From NCBI RefSeq assembly GCF_900100275.1, contig NZ_FNET01000015.1:62001-126000 (forward strand): DNA of 64,000 nt, written 5' to 3'. The translations under genes were made by a program, and so were the position numbers. The notes beneath the pieces are model-generated. The model was not told the DNA's origin. It did no database searches and saw only the letters and a program-made list of their open reading frames with translations. This DNA comes from Lentzea albidocapillata subsp. violacea (GTDB lineage Bacteria; Actinomycetota; Actinomycetes; Mycobacteriales; Pseudonocardiaceae). The first letter of the stretch is position 1; each line of letters begins with the position of its first letter. Of this stretch, positions 57,750-64,000 are shown in pieces.

Positions 57750-59048
57750 ATGACAGACCACCTCTCCCCCCTCGACATCGCTTTCCTCGCTATGGAGGGC
57801 GACACCAATCCGTTGCACCTCGGCGCGGTCGCGACCTTCGCACCGTCCACTCCGGTGCATCCGGCCCGCATCGCCGCTGTGCTCTGCGAACGGGCGCAAG
57901 AGATTCCGCGCCTGCGCCAGCGCGCCCGCACCTCGCTGCTCGGTGGCGCGCGCTGGGTGGAGGACCCCGGTTTCGCGCCGGAGGACCACGTCTTCACGCA
58001 CCACACGCGCGGTCGTGACCGGTTCGCCACCCTGGTCTCGCACCTCATGGCGCAGCCGCTCGACCTCGCGCGCCCGCCGTGGGAGCTGCACGTCATCACC
58101 GGCCTCGCGGGCGGCAGGTTCGCCGTCGTCGCGAAGCTGCACCACTCGCTGTGTGACGGCATGAAGGCCGTCGGCCTGGGAATTCAGCTCTTCGACCCGT
58201 CGCGGTTGTCCATTCCGGACGCCGCGGAGCCGGCGACGAAGTCGATCATTCCGTCCCTCCCGTCGCTGCGCGGGATCAAGGACACGATCGACATCGCGTC
58301 GAGCGTGCTGATGAACACCCGCCCGCCGACGCTGAACTCACCGGTGCTCACCGCGTCCGCCCGGCCACGCCGCGTGGTCATGTCGCGCCTGGATCTCGCG
58401 GACGTGCACCGAATCCGCCGCGCGCACGGCGGCACGGTGAACGACGTGTTGCTCGCCCTCGTCACAGGTGCGTTGCGCCACTGGCTTTCCGCGCACGGCA
58501 GCGCCGGTCCCGACTCGGTCGTGCGCGCCCTGATCCCGGTTAACCAGCGCTCACGCTCCGGCGACGGCGCCTCGGGCAACCAGATCTCCGGTTTCCTGGT
58601 CGCACTGCCGGTCGGCGAGGCGGACCCGGTGCACCGGCTGCGGAACGTCCGCGCGCAGATGGAGTCCGCGAAGGCGGCCGGCCCGGACCGGGGTGCCGGC
58701 GCGTTGCCGCTGCTCGCCGACAAGGTGCCGCCGCTGGTTCACCGCCTGGCCGCGCCCGTCATGGGCCGCTGCGCTCCCCTGCTGTTCGACACGCTGGTCA
58801 CCTCGGTGCCGCTGCCGTCCGTCCCGCTCTCCCTGGACGGCGCCGCGCTGTGCGAGATGTACCCGGTCTCGCCGGTCGCACCCGGCCACGCCGTCGGCAT
58901 CGCGCTGTCGGTCTACCGGTCGTCGGTCCACGTCTGCCTGAACACGAACCAGTCGTGGATGTCGGACGCGCACTGGCTCGACAGCGTGCTGCGCCGCGAG
59001 CTCGCCTCGTTGCAGGAGAGCAGGGAGCTGGTGGGTTTGCCTAGGTAG
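57750..59048 (+). CDS. Wax ester synthase / diacylglycerol acyltransferase (WS/DGAT)
   Basis: A 432-residue acyl-CoA-dependent acyltransferase making triacylglycerol or wax esters. The catalytic HHxxxDG is present as KLHHSLCDGMKAV at about 130-142. Other family marks are MTDHLSPLDIAFLAMEG at the N-terminus, PWELHVITGL, GGTVNDVLLALVTGALRHWL, and VTSVPLPSVPLSLDGA/NTNQSW near the end. The ATG at 57750 begins the conserved N-terminus. The HAD gene follows after 22 bases. Confidence 0.93.
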   Translation: MTDHLSPLDIAFLAMEGDTNPLHLGAVATFAPSTPVHPARIAAVLCERAQEIPRLRQRARTSLLGGARWVEDPGFAPEDHVFTHHTRGRDRFATLVSHLMAQPLDLARPPWELHVITGLAGGRFAVVAKLHHSLCDGMKAVGLGIQLFDPSRLSIPDAAEPATKSIIPSLPSLRGIKDTIDIASSVLMNTRPPTLNSPVLTASARPRRVVMSRLDLADVHRIRRAHGGTVNDVLLALVTGALRHWLSAHGSAGPDSVVRALIPVNQRSRSGDGASGNQISGFLVALPVGEADPVHRLRNVRAQMESAKAAGPDRGAGALPLLADKVPPLVHRLAAPVMGRCAPLLFDTLVTSVPLPSVPLSLDGAALCEMYPVSPVAPGHAVGIALSVYRSSVHVCLNTNQSWMSDAHWLDSVLRRELASLQESRELVGLPR

Positions 59049-59070
59049 ACGTGCGGGCAAACCTGGTTTC

Positions 59071-59736
59071 ATGAGCAACACCGTGGTCCTCGACGTGGAC
59101 GGCACCCTGGTCGACACCAACTACCACCACACGGTGGCGTGGCTGCGCGCCTTCCGCACGGTCGACGTCACCGTTCCGGGGTGGCAGGTGCATCGTGCGG
59201 TCGGCATGGGCGGCGACAGGCTGGTGGCCGCCGTGGCGGGCGACAAGGTCGAACAGGACCACGGCGACAAGGTGCGCCAGGCCTGGGAGCGGTACTTCGA
59301 CGAGATGCTGGACGAGATCCAGCCGCTGGAGGGCGCACACCGGCTGGTCCGCGCCGCCACCGGTCTCGGGCTGGCCGTGGTGCTCGCCAGCTCGGGCAAG
59401 CGCAAGCACGTCGAGCACTACCTGAAGCTGCTCGACCCCGGCGACGTTGCATGGACGACCTCGGACGACGTCGAGGACAGCAAGCCGGCACCGGACCTGA
59501 TCGAGGTGGCGCTGCGCGAGGTCAAAGGTGAGCGCGCGGTCGTGGTGGGCGACTCGGTGTGGGACTGCGAGGCGTCCGCACGGATCGGGCTGCCGTCGAT
59601 CGGACTGCTGACGGGCGGGTTCGGGGAGGACGAACTCGTCGACAGCGGTGCCTCAGCGGTCTACGCGGACCTGGACACGCTGCGGGCGGAGCTGGCCGAC
59701 CTGCCGTTCGCCGTGGTGGAGGAACCGAAAGCCTGA
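59071..59736 (+). CDS. HAD-family phosphatase
   Basis: A 221-residue haloacid dehalogenase-superfamily hydrolase. Motif I VLDVDGTLVDTN contains the nucleophile Asp, motif II is VVLASSGKRK, and motif III/IV is SKPAPDL...VVVGDSVWDCEAS. An alpha-helical cap lies after motif I, as in phosphoglycolate-phosphatase-like members. The substrate is unknown. It follows the WS/DGAT gene closely and may share its transcript. Confidence 0.87.
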   Translation: MSNTVVLDVDGTLVDTNYHHTVAWLRAFRTVDVTVPGWQVHRAVGMGGDRLVAAVAGDKVEQDHGDKVRQAWERYFDEMLDEIQPLEGAHRLVRAATGLGLAVVLASSGKRKHVEHYLKLLDPGDVAWTTSDDVEDSKPAPDLIEVALREVKGERAVVVGDSVWDCEASARIGLPSIGLLTGGFGEDELVDSGASAVYADLDTLRAELADLPFAVVEEPKA

Positions 59737-59761
59737 AAGAAGCCCGGAACGTCTGACAGGT

Positions 59762-61042
59762 CTACGGCCGAGGAACGACCGACGGAACCGGAATATCCGA
59801 GGGCCTGCCGCGGTCCTTCCTCTCCTTGCTGGGCCTCGTCTCCTCACTCGGCTCCGCCTCGGTGATCTCCACGACCGGAGTCGACGACGGAACGACCCCA
59901 CCGGCACCCGGCTGCGGCGCCCCGGGCACACCGGGCGCGTCCGAGGTGTTCGACAGTTCCGACCCGTCCGGCGTCTGCACCACGGTCACGGTCGAAGGCG
60001 TCACCGTCACGACCTGGGTGCGGGCGTCCGGTGCCACCGGCTTGTCCGCCGCCGGCGCCTCGTTCCCGCCACCGGCGAAGTTCGCCACCACGACGGCCAC
60101 CGCGGTGACGGCGACGGCCGCGGCCGCGATCGCCGCGCGCTTGCCGCGCCAGGACCTGGGCTCGGGCACGGCCGCGGGCTCGTCCGGTGCGACGGCCGCG
60201 TCCGGCAGCAACGCCGGCAACCCGCGGCTGGCCTCGAAAGCGGCCTCCAACGACCGGGAACACTGAGCGGCGGATGGACGGCGCACCGGGTCCATGTCCG
60301 TCATCGCGGACAGCAACGACACCCACGCCAGCGGCAGGTCGACGGGAATCCGCGGCGACCGGGCGAGGCGGGCGAGCGCGGCCTCGGCGTCGCCGCCGGG
60401 GTACTCGGTCCGCCCGGTCAGGCACTCCAGCAGCACGAGGCCCAGCGAGTAGACGTCCGCGGACGGGCCGACATCGGCGCCGCGCACCTGCTCCGGCGAC
60501 AGGTACCCGGCCGTGCCGACCAGCACGCCGGACGTCGTCACCCGCGTCACCTCGGCCACCAGCGCGAGGCCGAAGTCCGCCAGGTAGGCCTGCTTCTCGG
60601 TGTCGTCGAGCAGGATGTTGGACGGCTTGATGTCGCGGTGCACGACGCCCAGGTCGTGCACGTGGTCCAGCACCGCGGCGATCTGGCTGCCGACCCGCGC
60701 CACGAACCGGGGCGGCAGCGGTTCGCGCATCCGCTGGCGCAGCGTGCCACCGGTGATCTCGCGCATCACGAAGTACGGGCGGCGCGACACCGTCCCGGAG
60801 GCGTAGACCGGGATGATGCCGGGGCAGTCCAGCGAGACCAGCATCGAGGCCTCGCGCTGCAGGCGCAGTTCGTCGTCGGGCAGGCCGGGGCCCGAGAAGA
60901 TCTTGATCGCCACCGAGGACGTCGTCGATCGGTCGTACGCGCGGTAGACCTCCGCCATCCCGCCGGACCCGAGGAGCGTGCCGACCACAAAACGGTTGTC
61001 GATCACCGACCCGGTCAGATCGCCGTCCCAAGGTGCGCTCAT
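59762..61042 (-). CDS. Membrane-anchored Ser/Thr protein kinase
   Basis: A 426-residue PknB-type kinase. The glycine loop is LLGSGGMAEVYRA, the ATP lysine K47 lies in VAIKIF, the catalytic loop is VHRDIKPSNILL, and the rest is DFGLA and GTAGYLSPEQ. The kinase domain spans about 18-275. After a linker, one transmembrane helix lies at about 310-330 (AAIAAAAVAVTAVAVVVANFA in part). The extracellular Thr/Pro/Glu-rich tail of about 95 residues has no PASTA repeats, so the sensed signal is unclear. It is convergent with the HAD gene. Confidence 0.92.
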   Translation of the reverse strand: MSAPWDGDLTGSVIDNRFVVGTLLGSGGMAEVYRAYDRSTTSSVAIKIFSGPGLPDDELRLQREASMLVSLDCPGIIPVYASGTVSRRPYFVMREITGGTLRQRMREPLPPRFVARVGSQIAAVLDHVHDLGVVHRDIKPSNILLDDTEKQAYLADFGLALVAEVTRVTTSGVLVGTAGYLSPEQVRGADVGPSADVYSLGLVLLECLTGRTEYPGGDAEAALARLARSPRIPVDLPLAWVSLLSAMTDMDPVRRPSAAQCSRSLEAAFEASRGLPALLPDAAVAPDEPAAVPEPRSWRGKRAAIAAAAVAVTAVAVVVANFAGGGNEAPAADKPVAPDARTQVVTVTPSTVTVVQTPDGSELSNTSDAPGVPGAPQPGAGGVVPSSTPVVEITEAEPSEETRPSKERKDRGRPSDIPVPSVVPRP

Positions 61043-61198
61043 GGGCCTCCGCTCGCCTCACAGCAACCTAACGGGTCGCCTGGAATTCCGGTACCCGCCC
61101 ATCCGGAAGATCAAACTACGATATGCCCGGCTTCGATCTCCCGGACCACCGCCACGCACCTTGTCGTCGCGGAGGTTCGGCTTGTTAACCAGCGACAG

Positions 61199-61816
61199 TC
61201 ACTCGAACCGCAGCTTCTCCCGGACGGGAGCGGTCACGAGACAGCCGGAGGTGGCCCGCCAGAGCCGGCTCAGCCGGACGCGGAGGTCGGTGCCGCCGGT
61301 CAACGCCTGTGCCACGAACTGCAACCCGAGCAGCTCGGCCACTATCTGTTCGGCCGCGTGCCGCACGTTCACCTCCGGCCGCAACTCGCCGCGTTCGGAC
61401 GCCAGCGACAGCAGGTCCCGCACCACCGTGACCCAGCCGATCACCTGCGCGGCCGCCGCGACGTCGAAGAACACCGCCTCCCGCAACAGCTTCGCGCTCA
61501 CCCGCACGGTCAGGTCGGTCTCGAGCCGGCCGACGAACTCGAACGACATCACGATCAGCGCCTGCACCGGTGACGACTCGACCGCGAGCACCTCGTCGCG
61601 CAGCCGGTGCCACAGCAGGGACTGCTCCTCGATGATGGCGACGCCAAGGGCTTCCTTCGAACGAAAATGGCAATACAGCGCACCTTTGGAAACATCCGCC
61701 CGCGCGCACACGGCCGTGAGGCTCGATCCGGAGAACCCCTCGCGGTCGAAGACCTCCGCCGCGGCCCGCAGCAGTTTCGCCCGCGTGTGTGCCGACTTCT
61801 CGCGTTTGGAACTCAT
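61199..61816 (-). CDS. TetR-family regulator, ScbR/ArpA-like receptor
   Basis: A 205-residue regulator with a TetR HTH (LLRAAAEVFDREGFSGSSLTAV, DVSKGALYCHFRSKEALGVAI in part). The KGALYFHF-like motif and the following ligand domain, including GWVTVVRDLL, resemble gamma-butyrolactone receptors of streptomycetes. Such proteins gate secondary metabolism. Its ATG overlaps the stop of the SnoaL-like gene (TGATG), so the two are coupled. No afsA-type butyrolactone synthase gene is in the window. Confidence 0.8.
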   Translation of the reverse strand: MSSKREKSAHTRAKLLRAAAEVFDREGFSGSSLTAVCARADVSKGALYCHFRSKEALGVAIIEEQSLLWHRLRDEVLAVESSPVQALIVMSFEFVGRLETDLTVRVSAKLLREAVFFDVAAAAQVIGWVTVVRDLLSLASERGELRPEVNVRHAAEQIVAELLGLQFVAQALTGGTDLRVRLSRLWRATSGCLVTAPVREKLRFE

Positions 61817-62223
61817 CACTTGATCCGCGCGACGCCGGTCGCGACGGCTGTGGCGAAGGTGTCCGGCATCTGCCAGTACTGCTCGATCTCCCCCAGGTGC
61901 ACCGAAAGCACCGCGGCGAAGCGCACCTCCACCGGGCTCCCGCCGGCGCGGACCCGCCAGCGCGCCGAGCCGATCACGGCGGCGTCTCCTCCGTCGACGA
62001 TCACCTGGCGCACCGAGAGCTGCTCCAGGTCGAACGTGGCGAACAAGGTCAGGAACTGGGACTCGACCTCACGCCGGGTGCGCCTGCCGGCCGCCCAGCG
62101 GACGCCGTTCGGGTCGGGCGCCTCCCATTCCACGACCGGTGCGCACAACCGCGCGATGCCGGGTGCGTCCTGTGCCGCGAGTCGTGCCAGGAAGACCTGC
62201 ACCGCTTCGACCGTCGAGAACAT
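61816..62223 (-). CDS. SnoaL-like (NTF2-fold) protein
   Basis: A 135-residue small cone-fold protein: MFSTVEAVQVFLARLAAQDAPGIA in part, VVEWEAPDPNGV, RRTRREVESQFLTLF, and VEVRFAAVLSVHLGEIEQYWQMPD. The fold is shared with polyketide cyclases and limonene-epoxide-hydrolase-like enzymes, but no activity can be assigned. The ATG at 62223 follows AAGGTGAG. It is coupled to the ScbR-like regulator and may be the regulator's partner enzyme or target. Confidence 0.75.
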   Translation of the reverse strand: MFSTVEAVQVFLARLAAQDAPGIARLCAPVVEWEAPDPNGVRWAAGRRTRREVESQFLTLFATFDLEQLSVRQVIVDGGDAAVIGSARWRVRAGGSPVEVRFAAVLSVHLGEIEQYWQMPDTFATAVATGVARIK

Positions 62224-62347
62224 TTCACTCACCTTCACCTCCCGGCCATTGCTGCGGCAATGAACTCGGTGCAGCCACACTAGCGAGGCGCTCGAAATGT
62301 GAGCGCGCACACCCCATCGGACCAGCTTCGTTTCACCCAAACATCCG

Positions 62348-62357
62348 ATCGGCCGAT
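62348..62357. promoter_or_regulatory. Candidate operator ATCGGCCGAT
   Basis: An exact 10-bp palindrome within ACATCCGATCGGCCGATTCCG, about 125 bases upstream of the SnoaL-like gene. It is a possible ScbR-type binding site, though shorter than the usual 22-26-bp element. Confidence 0.35.
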
Positions 62358-62476
62358 TCCGCTGGTATCTGAACTTTCAACGACCGCCGGTATCACCGCA
62401 ATGCACGGCACGAACTCCCGGACTTTGAGGCATGGTTGATGGCGCACCCGTCATCTCACTGAAACGGAGCAGAACC

Positions 62477-62785
62477 GTGCTCAAGGCAGCCACTCAAGCC
62501 CACGAGCACCAGGACACCCCGCCGATTACAGCCTTGATTCCACAGGCACGGCGAGAACAAGGGCTCACCCAGCGCGACCTCGCGGACCTGTTGTGCGAGA
62601 TCTCACAGAATGACAGCGTCACTCGTGAGGAAGTGTCGAGATGGGAACGCGGTAAACGCATTCCCGGCCCTTACTGGCGTGCCTGGATCAGCGAGGCCCT
62701 CGACGTGCCGCACGCAGCCCTCGACCGGGCCGCCGTGATCGAGCGGGAATGCCGCAGGGCGAAGGAGGAAGACCACTTCTGCTAG
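62477..62785 (+). CDS. XRE-type helix-turn-helix protein
   Basis: A 102-residue DNA-binding protein with a Cro/C1-type HTH (LIPQARREQGLTQRDLADLL, TREEVSRWERGKRIPGPYWR) and a short C-terminal helix. The layout matches actinomycete helix-turn-helix regulators with the SRWERGKRxP motif. The GTG at 62477 is preferred because GGAG lies seven bases upstream; an ATG at 62432 would add 15 residues but has its purine run only one base away. It is followed immediately by three hairpins. Confidence 0.75.
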   Translation: MLKAATQAHEHQDTPPITALIPQARREQGLTQRDLADLLCEISQNDSVTREEVSRWERGKRIPGPYWRAWISEALDVPHAALDRAAVIERECRRAKEEDHFC

Positions 62786-62791
62786 CGGTGC

Positions 62792-62818
62792 GCGGGCAGA
62801 CGGCAGGGGTCTGCCCGC
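62792..62818 (+). terminator. Hairpin 1 of 3
   Basis: GCGGGCAGAC (62792-62801) pairs exactly with GTCTGCCCGC (62809-62818), 7-base loop, beginning seven bases after the HTH stop codon. Confidence 0.75.
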
Positions 62819-62827
62819 CCGCAGGAG

Positions 62828-62861
62828 GGCGGTGCCCGCGGCAGCCGACGCGGGCACCGCC
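62828..62861 (+). terminator. Hairpin 2 of 3
   Basis: GGCGGTGCCCGCG (62828-62840) pairs exactly with CGCGGGCACCGCC (62849-62861), 8-base loop. Confidence 0.75.
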
Positions 62862-62891
62862 GTACCACAAGCCCCAGGCAGCAAGGACCTT

Positions 62892-62923
62892 TGGCCCCCT
62901 GTGCGTCCGCGCACAGGGGGCCA
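62892..62923 (+). terminator. Hairpin 3 of 3
   Basis: TGGCCCCCTGTGC (62892-62904) pairs exactly with GCACAGGGGGCCA (62911-62923), 6-base loop. It ends 11 bases before the GTG of the lamin-tail gene, so it could also mask that gene's ribosome binding region. Confidence 0.75.
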
Positions 62924-62934
62924 GACTGCGTCAC

Positions 62935-63453
62935 GTGACAGCCTTCGGACACTCCGTCGCGACGTTGCTGCTACTCGCCGGTAGCACGATCGGCGGCACA
63001 CCGGGCGTTTCCCCGGTCAAGGTCAACGAGATGACACTCGGCCCCGCCGGATTCGTCGAACTGCGCAACACGGCCTCCACCACCGCAGACATCGGAGGGT
63101 GGACGGTCCGGACCTGCACCGGCGGCACCGCCGAAATCCTCGCCACCATCTCACCGGGGACCAGTCTGCCCCCAGGCGAATACTTCGTCATAGTCGGTTC
63201 CGCGTTCAGCGGAACAGTGCCGAACGGCCTGATCGTGGAGACCGTGGACGGAAGTGGCGTAATCGCCAGGAACCGGCACGGCGCACACACCGACAGCGTC
63301 GGACTCAGCTCCTCCTCGCCGTGCCGGGAAGCGGGAGCTGCGACACCCTGCGCAGATTCATCGCTAGGCCGTGACGGCTCCTCGCGCGACACGGATCACA
63401 ACTCGGCCGACTTCACCTGCCGCATTCCTTCTCCGGGAGAAAGCAACCACTGA
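62935..63453 (+). CDS. Secreted lamin-tail-domain protein
   Basis: A 172-residue protein with a hydrophobic N-terminal signal (FGHSVATLLLLAGSTIGG). A lamin-tail domain (LTD, immunoglobulin-like) follows: VKVNEMTLGPAGFVELRNTAST, IGGWTVRTC, LPPGEYFVIVGSAFSGT. The C-terminal part is cysteine-containing and polar (SSPCREAGAATPCADSS). Bacterial LTD proteins are extracellular, but their function is largely unknown. The GTG at 62935 directly follows hairpin 3; there is no clear ribosome binding site. A second LTD gene follows at 63590, so the two form a tandem pair. Confidence 0.7.
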   Translation: MTAFGHSVATLLLLAGSTIGGTPGVSPVKVNEMTLGPAGFVELRNTASTTADIGGWTVRTCTGGTAEILATISPGTSLPPGEYFVIVGSAFSGTVPNGLIVETVDGSGVIARNRHGAHTDSVGLSSSSPCREAGAATPCADSSLGRDGSSRDTDHNSADFTCRIPSPGESNH

Positions 63454-63589
63454 TCAATCGACAATGGCCCCTTTCGAGTCCGAACGAATGCGAGCAAAGT
63501 CAGTCCCAGCGGCAATACAGGTCGTTCCCCCCGACCACAGGGCCGCTCTGAGGAATATCCCGAATTCACTTTCTCGAAGGGACAGGACA

Positions 63590-64000
63590 ATGCGTCGACT
63601 GCTGAGCGGAGCTGCCGCCCTGGCAATCGCGAGCACCATCGCGTTCGCCGGACAGGCAACGGCCGCCGAGGAGCCCGAGTCTCCCGAGGTCATGCAGCTG
63701 CCGGCAGTGCTGATCAACGAGGTCTCCACCATGGGACCGAACGGCCCGCTCGACGAGGCGATCGAGATCATCAACACCACGGGCGAGCAGGTCGACCTGA
63801 GCAACTGGGTCATCAGGATCTACAACCAGCGCAACGAGGTCATCCAGACGATCCCGCTGGTCGACCCGCTCGGCGGGCCGCTCACGCTGGCGCCGGCGAA
63901 CAACGTCGGCAGCACGCTGGTGCTGACGGGTGCGGAGTTCTCCGGCACCACGTCCACGCCGAACGTTCTCCCGGTGCGATTCACCGGTACCGAAGGCATC
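63590..64000 (+). CDS. Secreted lamin-tail-domain protein (partial)
   Basis: The open frame runs off the window after 137 codons. A signal peptide (RRLLSGAAALAIASTIAFAG, site near ATAAE) is followed by a lamin-tail domain: VLINEVSTMGPNGPLDEAIEII, VDLSNWVIRIYNQRNEV, LTLAPANNVGSTLVLTG. The domain start parallels the VKVNEM...GFVELRN of the preceding gene, suggesting an old duplication. AAGGGACAGGA precedes the ATG. The domain content beyond 64000 is unknown. Confidence 0.8.
   Translation, partial: MRRLLSGAAALAIASTIAFAGQATAAEEPESPEVMQLPAVLINEVSTMGPNGPLDEAIEIINTTGEQVDLSNWVIRIYNQRNEVIQTIPLVDPLGGPLTLAPANNVGSTLVLTGAEFSGTTSTPNVLPVRFTGTEGI

Overview
The window is 64 kb of high-GC actinobacterial chromosome. 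Frequent GTG starts, four-base stop/start overlaps, a SARP regulator, a gamma-butyrolactone-receptor-like TetR, an MbtH gene, WS/DGAT and fused isobutyryl-CoA mutase together suggest a Pseudonocardiales soil actinomycete of the Lentzea/Saccharothrix type. That placement is inference; no rRNA or tRNA gene is present to confirm it. I see no CRISPR array, no prophage and no complete biosynthetic cluster. The single clear insertion sequence is a degenerate TnpB element, and there is one MITE-like element.

0-10 kb: a DevR/DevS-like hypoxia or redox two-component pair in tail-to-tail orientation, beside a decayed universal-stress-protein remnant and a shortened Acg-type nitroreductase with a DevR-box-like palindrome in front of it. 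Then a MITE-like element, an alpha/beta hydrolase, a CGNR regulator with its own operator repeats, a DUF1348 protein coupled to a MOSC protein, and icmF. 10-20 kb: a LuxR regulator with a kinase-like ATPase domain, a quinone-oxidoreductase-like enzyme, a polyprenyl synthetase lacking its first Asp-rich motif, an aldo/keto reductase, a Mop-domain protein, an AfsR-type SARP, a small HTH protein coupled to a hydrolase, and a TetR/FabH-like divergent pair.

20-27 kb: a membrane redox module (ferredoxin reductase, a ferric-reductase/ferredoxin fusion, a DUF4142 protein and a lipoprotein) divergent from a SigL-type ECF sigma factor and its zinc anti-sigma factor. A good SigL-type promoter precedes the lipoprotein gene. 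27-34 kb: a translationally coupled phosphatase / histidine kinase / response regulator cassette; a metallo-hydrolase / acyltransferase / 49-residue microprotein operon; and a TnpB element inserted exactly at the start codon of a small GNAT gene. 34-46 kb: a luciferase-like oxidoreductase, a MacB-like ABC exporter, a polyester-hydrolase (cutinase/PETase-type) homologue, a GH85 endoglycosidase, a DUF1996 protein with a LacI-type operator, a YtrA-type GntR/ABC operon, and a drug/metabolite transporter coupled to an NAD(P)-binding protein.

46-55 kb: an iron-box-controlled ornithine/lysine N-hydroxylase plus MbtH without a neighbouring NRPS, then a five-gene oligopeptide/oligosaccharide ABC importer with a LacI regulator. 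The operator core before the importer is the same as the one before the DUF1996 gene 12 kb away, which suggests one carbohydrate-responsive regulon. 55-64 kb: a MOSC protein, a repeat-rich spacer with a 126-bp imperfect palindrome, a PcaD-like hydrolase, an MEDS/ATPase anti-sigma-like protein, WS/DGAT, a HAD phosphatase, a Ser/Thr kinase, a ScbR-like regulator with a SnoaL-like protein, an XRE-type regulator, three consecutive perfect hairpins, and two lamin-tail-domain secreted proteins, the second cut by the window end.
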